A DNA stretch of 19,796 nucleotides from Coemansia sp. RSA 922 (taxonomy: Eukaryota; Kickxellomycota; Kickxellomycetes; Kickxellales; Kickxellaceae), in contig JANBQS010000369.1 of the NCBI GenBank assembly GCA_027577415.1, positions 1 to 19,796 on the forward strand. The letters run 5' to 3'. The notes beneath the pieces were generated by a model. It searched no databases and was not told the origin of the DNA. It worked only from the letters and a program-made list of their open reading frames with translations. Position numbers and translations under genes: made by a program. The first letter of the stretch is position 1. Each line of letters opens with the position of its first letter. Below, one piece after another: positions 1 to 8,940 of the stretch.

Positions 1-404
1 CAAGGTATGATTATCACATGATTAAAGCATGGTAATGATTTCCAAGCATTGTATGTGGGAGGGATCTAGATCGGGGGAAGAGGCTTGAGCCAAATAAAGA
101 AGCGCTCATTGTTGGCTATTCTTGGGAGAACCTATCACTGCAGATGTATCATTCTATATTTGGTGGCTTAAAAATAAAAACAGTGGCAAGATGACAATGA
201 AAGGGTGGGGCCAGGCTTGGCATTTCAACGGGCCCTATACCTTGTGTGACAAATAACCAGCATTCCACAGATGAAGAAAAAAAAGTCGTATATAAACCTC
301 TAAAATTCCTTGCCAAAAAAACGACCGCTCTTTCATTGCTTCTTCACTTTTTTTTTTCTTCTCTCACTTGTCTTTTTTTGAAATCTCTATATCCACACAC
401 AAAT
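1..404 (+). promoter_or_regulatory. Upstream region and promoter of the small GPI-type protein gene
   Basis: No gene is visible in the first 245 bases; the only exact symmetry noticed is a 10-bp palindrome GATCTAGATC at 63-72. A good TATA box, TATATAAA, lies at 289-296. It is followed by a long pyrimidine-rich leader (about 320-380, with T9 and T7 runs) typical of the start regions in this window. The ATG at 405 is about 110 bases downstream of the TATA box. The role as promoter is inferred from sequence only. Confidence 0.6.
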
Positions 405-638
405 ATGATTGTCGCCGCTCCCGTCACCGCCCTAGTCTTTGCTTTGGCAGTTAACGCCCAGTCATCGTCAGGTTCTTCGGGTTCTTCGTCTGTGCAGAGC
501 TCAAGCAAGGAAACTAAAACTAGCAAAACCGAAACCGAAACCGAAACCTCCAAGAGCAAGAGCGCAGCAGGTCCTTCGATATACGGAACCGGCAGCATTG
601 CAGCAGTTGTGTTCATGGCAGCCATTTCCTATATTTAA
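405..638 (+). CDS. Small Ser/Thr-rich secreted protein, probably GPI-anchored
   Basis: A 77-residue protein. Residues 1-18 form a clear signal peptide (MIVAAPVTALVFALAVNA, probably cut before Gln19). A Ser/Gly stretch and then a Lys/Thr/Glu/Ser stretch follow, including TETETET encoded by a perfect GAAACC hexamer repeat at 525-548. The C-terminus has small residues (SAAGPS), a short spacer and a hydrophobic tail (SIAAVVFMAAISYI) with nothing after it, the usual layout of a GPI-attachment signal. The mature protein would be only about 35-40 residues and heavily O-glycosylatable, so a cell-wall or plasma-membrane surface role is inferred. The frame is open further upstream to 246 but without another ATG, and the TATA box lies inside that extension, which supports the start at 405. 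No known family is recognised. A poly(A) signal AATAAA follows at 677-682. Confidence 0.7.
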   Translation: MIVAAPVTALVFALAVNAQSSSGSSGSSSVQSSSKETKTSKTETETETSKSKSAAGPSIYGTGSIAAVVFMAAISYI

Positions 639-676
639 AATCTAAAACATCATACTTATCTAGCCAAACTTGATGG

Positions 677-693
677 AATAAATTTTTTTTATT
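677..693. terminator. Back-to-back poly(A) signals of two convergent genes
   Basis: The 117-base gap between the convergent stop codons (638 and 756) contains AATAAA on the plus strand at 677-682 and TTTATT at 688-693, which reads AATAAA on the minus strand. They are separated by five T residues. The two genes therefore probably share one bidirectional 3'-end element, and their transcripts may overlap. This is read directly from sequence; use as a processing signal is inferred. Confidence 0.5.
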
Positions 694-755
694 TAAACTG
701 GGAAAAAATATATATATGTATTCAAATGGAAAGTAGAAGAAATAAAAAAAACCTT

Positions 756-3220
756 TTACACAGAACACCAAAGTTCTAGTCGCTCAACGACATTTGATTC
801 TGGTGTAGACATGTCTCCGCCAGCATATGCCTTAGCCAGCTCATAGTCGTCCTCATCAGTCATCAGCACAGCCTCACCGTCCTCGTCCAGATACCTGATA
901 CGCAGAGCAGCAGTAGTAGTAACGCTGTGAGCAGAAGACAATTTGGCAGCGAGTTTTGCCCGCAGCGTGTCGTAGGAAGCCATTTTGGGCACCATGAGGT
1001 TGATGATATCTTCGCCATAGTGCACCTTGACCTTCATAGCGTCCTTCTTTGTAGGCGCACGGCGAAGCGCTCCACCGCTCATCACAGATCCCGACAACAC
1101 GCCGTAGTGGCCGCCGCCCTGCACGGCCGGCGACTGCATGGAGGGCGAGGGACTGGTGGCAGCCGAAGAGTCGTACTGCATATGGTGAGCCGTATACGAC
1201 TGGGTGGTGGCCATAGGCGGAGCGACATGTGAGTTCTGCACGCGCATGGCAGCCAGACCGCGGGCGATAGCCTCCTCGTGGTTCAGCGGCGGCGTCATCA
1301 TAATAGGATTCATCGACGCCTGCTTCAGCCCCGGGTGCTGTGGCGGCGTGTACCGCGGGCCAAACGACGTCGGCTCAGGGTTGGCATAGTAGTCCGGCGA
1401 CGTCTGCGCTGCCGCAGCATAGTCCAGAGTCGAGATTGCCTGCATACCACCCTCAGTGTTCGACCGCTGGATCATCGGCACGATCATCTCAGTTCGCGCC
1501 ACATGGGCAGCACCAGCCGCTGGCCGGGGCGACGCAGACTCGGCACGACGAATGTCAGAGTAGTGACCGTTGCTCCTAGAGTGGCCAGCCACCCGGTCGT
1601 CGTCCTCGTCATCACGCGTGGTCGGCACCTTCATAGTCACCGAGCGCTGCGGCATGGCGGGCTTGCCGTCACCGCGACCCTGCTGGCCCTGGTTCTTTAG
1701 TGTCGTGCGGCGGGCCAGCCCAGCGCGAATAATATCCAGTGGGTCGACTGGACCCTTTTTGAGCGCGGATTTAGGCGCTGCTGCCGGCGAGTAGTCGCCC
1801 ATACCGCCGGTCGACGGCGTCGTGGCGTCAGAGGGCGCAGTAGCCGGTGATGTGAATGCCGAGGACAGCTCTGACTCATCCCCCAGGTCCTCAGACTCGG
1901 ACATGTGTACCTCCACGGTGGGCGTGTCAGCAAAGCCGGCGCCTGCCATACGCGCGCGCATGCTAGAGTGAGCGGGCAGACTGCCGACCTCCCTCGCACC
2001 ATCATCGCGCTGTAAGGAAGATGGGCCCATGCGCGATGACGGCGCCATGGCTGACATGGGCTGCGGGTTAGACTCCATGCGGTGCACTGGCATGGTGTTG
2101 GACCGCGCCAGCGCGGAATTGGCCTCGGGCGGCGGCGTAGTGCGACGCACACGCATGGACTTTTGGTGCTGAATAGACATGGGCGACCCCGACGACTTTA
2201 GCGTCTCCTTACGCACAAGTGCGCCCTTGAATCCCGTAAAGTTATCCTTGCCATCCGCTGACGCAATCACCTTGGCGGACCCCAAAAAGTCAATCTTCTT
2301 TGTGCTCTTCAGCTTGCTCGCCGATGGCCGGTACACCACGCCCTTTGGAACGCAGTACAAGGGACAGTCCATGCCGCTAGAGTCCGCCGCCTTTCTGATC
2401 CACGCGTGCCGCTCCTCTGCCGTCCGCCTACTGGCCTCAGAGAGGTCTGTCCGCGCTTCCCGCTCCTCCCCCATGCAAAAGTGACACAACGCGCGATTAT
2501 ACAGCACCTCACATGTGTACACTTTATAGTCCAGCCCGATCTGCGTATAGTCGATAAATTCGTTGTCGCGGAGGAATTTTAGGGCGTTGTTAAAGTCCTC
2601 CATCGCCTCGGGATTACGCTGCAGGATCATTTTTGCCACGCCGCGCTGGAAAAACGCCACCACAAGGTACTGGTCCAGTTTGAGCGCTTGGTCGTAAGCC
2701 TCAATCTACAAAAGCATTGATAAGCAGCTTGAAGACGCCTTCTATTTTTAGGAATTAGGCAGGAAAATACAAGTTGGACCATGGTCAAGTCCTATTAATA
2801 GTTTCTAAAGATACTTACCGCGCCATTGTGATCGCCTTTGCGGCCAAGGATAAGCCCAATATTGAAATGGATCTTTGCCGAGTCGGCGATAGACTACACT
2901 TTGCATGGAACATGTAAACAATACATTGACAGGACATCACGGTCGCCGTATATTAGCCTCAAGTGCAATAAAACGCCTCGTGCCATGGTTGATTTTTTGG
3001 AGTTGTTGGTTTGGACTGTACGCACCCTGAACATATCCAGCGCGCCGCCGTAGTTTTGCTCGTCAAACATCTCGACGGCCTGGTGCCACTGCTCCAACTC
3101 TGCCTACTCAAGAGTATATGTAAAAATAAAAAAGTTAGTATCCGAATTGGGCTATTCCAATGACTATTGACGACTATAAGAAAGAGTTCAGTATAACTCG
3201 CTGCGTACCTTTAGCGCCAT
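756..3220 (-). CDS. noxR: NADPH oxidase activator NoxR (fungal p67phox homologue), four exons
   Basis: The exons are 3209-3220, 3026-3103, 2819-2893 and 756-2705 (minus strand). All junctions are in phase 0 and give 704 residues. Introns start GTACGC, GTGCGT and GTAAGT and end TAG; intron 1 has a TACTAAC branch site (3134-3140). Residues about 1-150 are the TPR region, with FQRG and the CEVLYNRAL helix shared with human p67phox. Residues about 193-216 (DFLGSAKVIAS, then FTGF) match the p67phox activation domain that switches on the Nox flavocytochrome. Residues about 220-610 are low-complexity, Ser/Pro/Ala-rich and probably disordered. Residues 612-704 form a PB1 domain with a basic first strand (MKVKVHYG) and an acidic OPCA-type loop (LDEDGE, TDEDDYELA); in fungi this domain binds Cdc24/Bem1-type partners. 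As in fungal NoxR, no SH3 domain is seen. Its expected role is Rac-dependent, localised superoxide production at membranes. No Nox catalytic gene lies in the window. Confidence 0.9.
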
Positions 3221-3566
3221 TCTCTAGTTGAATATAAAAAGTAGGAGCTGTAGTGAGGGAAATTGAAGAAGAAGAAAAGTGAGAGAAAATATACAAATCC
3301 GCTAGATTGAAGGATTTTTTTTAAAATAACAGTTCAAGAACCAAAGAGACGGAAAAAAGTGCCTCGGCCACATGCAAGCCGATGGGGGAGGGACTTCTAA
3401 CAGTCCCTTCATCGGACCAAAGCGCCCCTGCACGCGCCTTTCTCACTCAGACCCCAAATTGGGCGATCGTCTCTCACTCAAGCCTCTCACTCAACTGGGA
3501 GCTCACAGTGTATATGGCTCACAGCGGTCTATTTAGAATTAAGAAATGGTATATAAAAAAGATAAT
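3221..3566 (-). promoter_or_regulatory. NoxR promoter and 3' flank of the phosphatase gene
   Basis: A 346-base gap between two minus-strand genes. Reading the minus strand toward the NoxR ATG, there is a TATA-like TATATTTT (plus-strand 3286-3293), then a pyrimidine-rich leader. Farther out is an imperfect hairpin at 3379-3415: CCGATG, a four-G bulge, AGGGACT, loop TCTAAC, AGTCCCT, one T, CATCGG. The motif CTCACTCA occurs three times at about 3440-3493. No ORF with coding character was seen. Confidence 0.45.
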
Positions 3567-4463
3567 CTAGTCCCTGTTGTTGAACATGTAGTTAATAGTC
3601 TGGTAGCACAACATGTACTGCTCAAAAGTCTGTACCATCAGCGTACGTTGCTGGCGTAGACTGATAAGGGCATCAGCCACGTAGTCTCCGGGATAGTCCT
3701 GGTTCTGAGCAAAATACTGGCGAGCCGCATCAAGGATAATAAAGGTACCAGTACGGCCAACGCCAGCGCTACAGTGCACGACGACGGGGACATGGGGCGA
3801 TGGCGAGACCCGCGATCTGATCTCCTTCATAATACGGACCATAGGCACCGGCGACTGAGGCACACCGTGGTCAGGCCACTCGGTATAATGCAGCTGGGTA
3901 ACCAATCTTTCCTCACCAGCCATAGTCAGTCTAACCTTACGCACAATAACCGACAAGCATCCCTCCAACGGCCGCTCGTCCGCCAAACACACGGTCAACC
4001 CATTAGCCGCCATAGTCTCATTGAGCTTGACTGGCCAGTACACAGCGCACTTGTTCTGCAGCTTCTCGATGGGGTTAGCCAACATAACGATAGCCCGTAC
4101 TTGTTGCTCCCACACCATACGCCAGAAATCTCCTGTCGAGTGGTTCAGTGGCCCCTGCGTAGCAATGTAGGCGTTGGCTGAGTGTGGCATTGTTATGTGC
4201 GTGGCGTTGATATAGTCGTGCTTCCCTGAAAGACGTACGCGGTTGTGGTTGAATGGAACTACGTTACAGTACCGGTTTAGGTCGTAGTTACGGCCTCGCT
4301 GAGAGTCTCCGATATCGCTTTGTGCCGTACCGCCTTGCTCCATGGCTTGGGTCATCCGCTCACTGTCGGCGCGGCTCGCTGCGTGGTACGTCCTGCTCAA
4401 CGCCTGCTGCGTCTCATAGCTTGCCAACGACTCTACTATCTGACGAAAAGACGTCAGCGTCAT
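3567..4463 (-). CDS. Classical (PTP1B-like) protein tyrosine phosphatase
   Basis: A 298-residue intronless protein consisting almost entirely of one classical PTP catalytic domain. The signatures appear in order: phosphotyrosine-recognition loop NRYCNVVPF (63-71), DYINAT (83-88), TQGPL (102-106), FWRMVWEQ (113-120), WPD loop WPDHGVP with general acid Asp198, the P-loop VHCSAGVGRTGTF with nucleophile Cys231 and Arg237, and the Q-loop VQTFEQY (Gln278, Gln282). All catalytic residues are present, so it should hydrolyse phosphotyrosine on proteins. The frame is open upstream to about 4550 but has no ATG there and no AG splice acceptor, so the ATG at 4461-4463 is the start. There is no transmembrane segment or targeting domain, which suggests a soluble cytosolic enzyme, comparable to yeast Ptp1 in layout. 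The substrate cannot be inferred. It is divergent from the JMJD4 gene. Confidence 0.93.
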   Translation of the reverse strand: MTLTSFRQIVESLASYETQQALSRTYHAASRADSERMTQAMEQGGTAQSDIGDSQRGRNYDLNRYCNVVPFNHNRVRLSGKHDYINATHITMPHSANAYIATQGPLNHSTGDFWRMVWEQQVRAIVMLANPIEKLQNKCAVYWPVKLNETMAANGLTVCLADERPLEGCLSVIVRKVRLTMAGEERLVTQLHYTEWPDHGVPQSPVPMVRIMKEIRSRVSPSPHVPVVVHCSAGVGRTGTFIILDAARQYFAQNQDYPGDYVADALISLRQQRTLMVQTFEQYMLCYQTINYMFNNRD

Positions 4464-4823
4464 CAAAGAAAAGAAATAAAGTGTATAAATAAAAAAGTAT
4501 ACGATAACGAGTTGGAAAAAAAAAAAGAAAGGAAAAGTTGAGGAGCACAAGGGTCAGTTGTTCTTTTTGGTATTGTCAGAAGAAAAAAAATAAGGCGGAG
4601 ATGTATTTCATATCCTGTCAGTTGCGTTACTGCCTCCGATTGACAGCCACCTCGTACATCCTTTCTTTGTGGGAGTAATAATACACTCCAACTGTTCGAG
4701 TATTTAATATCCGGAGACCATAGGTGTAATCAATTCCCACACCCACGTCCATTCGAACATTAATTATATGGGGAAAAAAATAGTCATCGTCATTATTGTA
4801 CACCCCCACATATTCACGCTGAG
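4464..4823. promoter_or_regulatory. Divergent promoter region between the phosphatase and JMJD4 genes
   Basis: 360 bases, A+T-rich, shared between two genes transcribed in opposite directions. The phosphatase side has purine runs on the plus strand (a pyrimidine-rich leader on the coding strand). On the JMJD4 side no convincing TATA box was found; ATTAATTATATGG at about 4758-4770 is the nearest candidate. A 41-codon minus-strand ATG frame at 4627-4752 lies here and is treated as unproven. Confidence 0.4.
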
Positions 4824-6032
4824 ATGGACGCTGACTGTATCGAACGAAGGGAGAACATAAGCATCGAAGAGTTTGTCGAGTGCTTTCTTGAACCCAACAA
4901 ACCCGTTGTTCTCGGTGCTACGCTTACCCAGCACTGGCCAGCACGGAGCGACTGGGTGACCAGTGAAGGCAAGCCCGATTTTGCACGGCTAGCAGAGCTC
5001 TACCCTACAGATCTAGTGGAAGTCGCAGACTGCGACACGACGTATTTCTCAGACCACCAGCGCACCACCATGCCATTTCCCGAGTTTATTGAAAAGTGGC
5101 AAAAGGGCGAACACCGGTTCTACTGCAAGGACTGGCATTTCACTCGATCTCCCAGCCAGTACCGGGCATACCAGCCACTCCCGCATCTGTCCGACGACTG
5201 GCTCAACACGTACTACCAAGAGGAGAAAAACGATGACTATCGGTTCTGCTATATGGGTGGTCAGGGAACATGGACACCATTCCACGAAGACGTGTTTCGG
5301 TCGTACTCATGGAGCTCCAATATATGTGGCCAAAAACGGTGGATCCTCGTACCGCCCGGCCAGAACCACCTGTTTACGGACGATCAGGGCAACTGGGTAC
5401 ACAGCATAGTTGACTACAATGAGGCCCGATTCCCGCGGCTCCACGAGCTCAAAAAATATGAACTAATTCAAGGCCCCGGCGAGACCATGTTTGTGCCATC
5501 GGGTTGGTGGCACCAAGTACAGAACATCGGCGACACTATATCTATTAACCACAACTGGACCAACGAGTTTGGCTTACGCAGTATGTACGATAGACTGGGA
5601 CACGATTTGCTGAGCGTTAGATATGCGCTGAGAGACGTTGCTGATATGGATGGGTTCGAAGATCAGGTGCAGTTGGTACTCGGGATTAATAGTGGAATGG
5701 ACTTTTGCGGATTCTTTATGTTCGTCAAGCATATGGCTGCTATCTACCTTGGACACTGCATTGCTGACTTGTGTCCTCTGTCGACTGCGGATTCTGAGCC
5801 AAAGGGATATAAGAGTGCGCGCGAGTGCGTTGATGGCTACTTTCTCTCGCCCGATAGCGTAAACCGGGCCCTGAATAGAATAGACGCAGTGCTGGAGATG
5901 TTAGAAAGCAACCCTACTACAGCTCTAATTAGCGGCGACTTGAAGGACAAGGTCAAAGACCTGCGCGAGACAATCAGGCAGGCCGCTCCTCAAGAACAAA
6001 TAGGCTTGGACCACGCAGACCAAAACACGTGA
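4824..6032 (+). CDS. JMJD4: JMJD4-type JmjC 2-oxoglutarate/Fe(II) oxygenase
   Basis: A 402-residue, single-exon protein that lines up along nearly its whole length with animal JMJD4. Shared blocks are PNKPVV near 25-29, WVTSEGKPDF (44-53), the KDWH block (102-105), DDYRF (137-141), and the JmjC core WTPFHEDVFRSYSW through GQKRW to FVPSGWWHQV and ISINHNWTN. The iron-binding triad is His154, Asp156 and His230, all present, so the enzyme should be active. Human JMJD4 hydroxylates a lysine of the NIKS motif of translation termination factor eRF1; the same role here is inferred from homology. Budding yeast lacks this gene, so it argues against a yeast-like host. The C-terminal third is helical and less conserved. 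The stop codon overlaps a CACGTG motif (6026-6031), and only 160 bases separate it from the next gene start. Confidence 0.88.
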   Translation: MDADCIERRENISIEEFVECFLEPNKPVVLGATLTQHWPARSDWVTSEGKPDFARLAELYPTDLVEVADCDTTYFSDHQRTTMPFPEFIEKWQKGEHRFYCKDWHFTRSPSQYRAYQPLPHLSDDWLNTYYQEEKNDDYRFCYMGGQGTWTPFHEDVFRSYSWSSNICGQKRWILVPPGQNHLFTDDQGNWVHSIVDYNEARFPRLHELKKYELIQGPGETMFVPSGWWHQVQNIGDTISINHNWTNEFGLRSMYDRLGHDLLSVRYALRDVADMDGFEDQVQLVLGINSGMDFCGFFMFVKHMAAIYLGHCIADLCPLSTADSEPKGYKSARECVDGYFLSPDSVNRALNRIDAVLEMLESNPTTALISGDLKDKVKDLRETIRQAAPQEQIGLDHADQNT

Positions 6033-6192
6033 TATGGAGCACTGGTCTAAAAAAATTCTTGAGCCTGGGCTGTGCCTTTTTTTTTCTCCCACTCAAGCAT
6101 CACAAATTAACCTTTATCTTTTTTTCGTCATCTCGGTAATACGCCTTTCTCTTTTTTACGCGGTTGTTATTATTCCCTCTCACACATTTACT
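6033..6192 (+). promoter_or_regulatory. Leader and promoter of the PMR1-type ATPase gene
   Basis: A short 160-base gap dominated by T/C-rich runs (for example around 6076-6093 and 6118-6128) ending in CACACATTTACTATG, like the leaders of other genes here. The palindromic E-box CACGTG overlaps the stop codon of the upstream gene at 6026-6031. The ATPase frame stays open through this region to an ATG at 6034. Confidence 0.4.
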
Positions 6193-8940
6193 ATGCCAGT
6201 GCCACTGAAAGGTCATATATACCCGCCGCTAAAGCCGGAGCTTCCGCGCGGTCCGCTGAAGAGCACTAGCGAATACGCATTAGAGGATGTCCAAACTGTT
6301 CTCGACTCGCTGTGCACCGACACGACGACGGGACTTTACGCGAGCAATGCGATGCAGAGACAGAGCAGCTATGGACGCAATGTCTTGGAAAGCGCCGAGG
6401 AGGAAAGCCTGGTAGTAAAATTCGTCAAGAGCATAGTGACAAATTCCATGGTTATGCTGCTCTTTGGCTCAGCAGGCGTTTCAGTGCTAGTGGGCAATTG
6501 GGACGACGCGTTCAGTATAACGCTGGCTATCCTTATTGTGTCAACGGTGGGGTTTGTGCAAGAGTATAGATCGGAAAAGTCGTTGGAGGCACTTACTTCG
6601 CTTGTGCCCAACTTTTGCCACGTCGTGCGGGATGGCGAGTCGTCCAAAATGCTGGCTGACCACTTGGTGCCTGGTGATATTGTAAAGTTTGCGACAGGTG
6701 ACCGGATTCCCGCCGACGTGCGCATTACCTCTGCTAATCACCTTGAGATGGACGAGTCGGCGTTGACGGGCGAAAGCGAGCCATTGGCAAAGACCTTTGA
6801 GCGCATGCCGGCGGTCGCCGCTGAGCTTACCTTTTCTGAGCGCAGAAACATTGCGTTCATGGGCACTTTGGTGCGTAACGGCCATGGCGTTGGCGTTGTT
6901 GTGAGGACTGGCTCAGGGACTGAGTTTGGCAAGATCCACGCTATGATGCAGGATATCGAGGTCCCGCGTACTCCCTTGCAAAAGGACATGGACAAGCTGG
7001 GCCAGCAGCTCTCTGTTGCCTCGTTTGCTGTCATTGGCGTTATCTTTCTGATCGGGCTGCTTCAGGGCAAGGGATGGCTCGAGATGTTTACTATTGGCGT
7101 ATCGCTAGCGGTTGCTGCCATTCCCGAGGGCCTGCCGATTGTCGTCACTGTTACTCTGGCCCTGGGTGTGTTCAAAATGGCGCGTCGCAAGGCTATATGC
7201 CGCAAGCTTCCCAGCGTCGAAACTTTGGGCGCAGTCAGCGTCATTTGCGCTGACAAGACGGGAACGCTGACGATGAACCGCATGGAGGTCGAGTACTTGT
7301 ATACGGCGGCTGATGGGCTGTCGCAAGTCAAGGCTGACACGCTTGATAGCCTGGCGCAGACGCGGTCGTATTTGCAGCTTTTGCGTATCGGCAACGTGTG
7401 CAACAACGCGGGAGCAGACGACCGTGGCGGGTTCATTGGACAGGCTACTGATATTGCTATTCTCAACGCGGTTCTGCGCGTGCGACAGTTCGACGAGCGC
7501 GACCGTGTCGAGCGCATTGCTGAGGTGCCTTTTAATTCGGAGACAAAGTTCATGCAGATCACGGTGGGCGGCGACTTTGAGCCCGTGTTATCTGGTGCTT
7601 CGAAGAATGTGGTCTACATGAAGGGCGCTTTGGAGACCATCCTCGAGCGGTGCACGACTTTCTTTGCTGCGTCGGGAAGGCCTGAGAAGCTCAGCGAAAA
7701 GGTGCTGGAGGGCATCTCTAACCACTCGAACCAGCTCTCATTGCGCGGGCTGCGTGTTGTGGCGGCGGCCTTTGGCACTGCGCCGACTGAGATGATCTTT
7801 GGCGGACTGTTTGTCATGCACGACCCGCCACGCGACAACGTCGCCTCTACGATTTCGCAGCTGATGGCCGCTGGAGTGCGCACGGTTATGATTACTGGCG
7901 ACTCGGAGAAGACTGCCGTGTCGGTTGCTCGCAGCATAGGAATCCCCGTTGTTGGAGAGAGCCGCGGGTGTATGATGGGCGCACAGCTTGATCGTGTGAG
8001 CGATATGGAGCTGGCAGAGCACATTAAGGAGGTGTCGGTGTTTGCCCGCGCGACGCCCAAGCACAAGGTACGCATTGTGAGGGCACTGCAGGCGGCGGGC
8101 GACGTGGTGGCGATGACTGGCGACGGTGTCAACGACGCGCCAGCGTTGCGGCTGGCTGACATTGGTGTTTCCATGGGCGAGAACGCTACTGACGTGGCGA
8201 AGGAGGCGGCAGACGTTGTCCTGGTCAACGACGACCTGTCTACTATTTTGGCGGCAATCGAGGAGGGCAAGAACATCTTTGGAAACATTCGCAATTTTAT
8301 TACTTTCCAGCTGAGCACTAGCGTGGCAGCCCTGACGCTTGTGGCGCTGTCTACGCTGCTGGGGCTCCCTCAGCCGCTGAATGCCATGCAAGTGCTGTGG
8401 ATCAACATACTTATGGACGGACCGCCGGCGCAGTCCCTGGGCGTCGAGCCTGTGGACCCCTATGTCATGAGCTTGCCTCCGCGTGCCAAGAATGCAAACA
8501 TTATCACGCGTCGGCTTATCACACGTGTGCTCGTTGCAGCAGCGTTCATTGTTACGGGAACCATGGCGATCTACGTGTCGGAGATGCAGGACGGCGAGGT
8601 TACAGCACGAGACACCACTATGACATTTACGACGTTTGTTTGTTTTGATATGTTTAACGCACTTACCTGCCGGTCGGCGAGGCGGTCGGTGTTTGATTTC
8701 GGCCTATTCACCAACACTGCATTCAACTTTGCCGTGGCTGGATCGCTGCTCGGACAGCTGGGTGTGATCTACATGCCATTCTTGCAGCGCGTGTTCCAGA
8801 CGGAGGCGCTGGGCATTTTTGATATTGTCAAGATCCTCGTGCTTTCTTCGTCGGTTCTGTGGGTTGACGAGGCTGTCAAGTGGTGGGAAGCTAGGAAACG
8901 TCAGGACACCGTGGAAGATATTCAGCTGATGGGCGTATAA
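6193..8940 (+). CDS. PMR1: Golgi Ca2+/Mn2+-transporting P-type ATPase (Pmr1/SPCA type)
   Basis: A 915-residue intronless protein, very similar throughout to yeast Pmr1 (950 residues). Visible landmarks are LLFGSAGVSVL (M1), TVGFVQEYRSEKSLEAL (M2 and stalk), LVPGDIVKFATGDRIPAD, actuator loop TGES (about 192-195), M4 VAAIPEGLPIVVT, phosphorylation site DKTGT with Asp354, KGALE in the nucleotide domain, MITGDSEKTA, MTGDGVNDAPAL (hinge, Asp644), and M6 ILWINILMDGPPAQSLGVEP, carrying the Asn/Asp ion site and the Gln associated with Mn2+ transport in Pmr1. It would pump Ca2+ and Mn2+ into the Golgi for secretion and glycosylation. The start at 6193 fits the leader and the family's cytosolic N-terminus. 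An in-frame ATG at 6034 would add 53 residues with a hydrophobic segment and is considered less likely. Confidence 0.95.
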   Translation: MPVPLKGHIYPPLKPELPRGPLKSTSEYALEDVQTVLDSLCTDTTTGLYASNAMQRQSSYGRNVLESAEEESLVVKFVKSIVTNSMVMLLFGSAGVSVLVGNWDDAFSITLAILIVSTVGFVQEYRSEKSLEALTSLVPNFCHVVRDGESSKMLADHLVPGDIVKFATGDRIPADVRITSANHLEMDESALTGESEPLAKTFERMPAVAAELTFSERRNIAFMGTLVRNGHGVGVVVRTGSGTEFGKIHAMMQDIEVPRTPLQKDMDKLGQQLSVASFAVIGVIFLIGLLQGKGWLEMFTIGVSLAVAAIPEGLPIVVTVTLALGVFKMARRKAICRKLPSVETLGAVSVICADKTGTLTMNRMEVEYLYTAADGLSQVKADTLDSLAQTRSYLQLLRIGNVCNNAGADDRGGFIGQATDIAILNAVLRVRQFDERDRVERIAEVPFNSETKFMQITVGGDFEPVLSGASKNVVYMKGALETILERCTTFFAASGRPEKLSEKVLEGISNHSNQLSLRGLRVVAAAFGTAPTEMIFGGLFVMHDPPRDNVASTISQLMAAGVRTVMITGDSEKTAVSVARSIGIPVVGESRGCMMGAQLDRVSDMELAEHIKEVSVFARATPKHKVRIVRALQAAGDVVAMTGDGVNDAPALRLADIGVSMGENATDVAKEAADVVLVNDDLSTILAAIEEGKNIFGNIRNFITFQLSTSVAALTLVALSTLLGLPQPLNAMQVLWINILMDGPPAQSLGVEPVDPYVMSLPPRAKNANIITRRLITRVLVAAAFIVTGTMAIYVSEMQDGEVTARDTTMTFTTFVCFDMFNALTCRSARRSVFDFGLFTNTAFNFAVAGSLLGQLGVIYMPFLQRVFQTEALGIFDIVKILVLSSSVLWVDEAVKWWEARKRQDTVEDIQLMGV

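Noticed and set aside
246..404. N-terminal extension of the small surface protein
   Set aside because: It begins at GTG with no ATG, contains the TATA box, and would hide the signal peptide.
344..625. 93-codon minus-strand frame over the small surface protein gene
   Set aside because: It is the antisense shadow of a Ser-rich, low-complexity coding region and overlaps the real gene and its leader.
927..2484. Several plus-strand frames opposite NoxR
   Set aside because: They are mirror frames of the G+C-rich NoxR linker, rich in Arg/His/Ser, with no domain.
4464..4550. 29-residue extension of the phosphatase
   Set aside because: It starts at TTG with no ATG, and the sequence is translated poly-pyrimidine leader.
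4627..4809. Small minus-strand frame between the phosphatase and JMJD4 genes
   Set aside because: Its ATG form is only 41 codons, lies in a divergent promoter, and has no recognisable similarity or gene signals. It could at most be an upstream ORF of the phosphatase.
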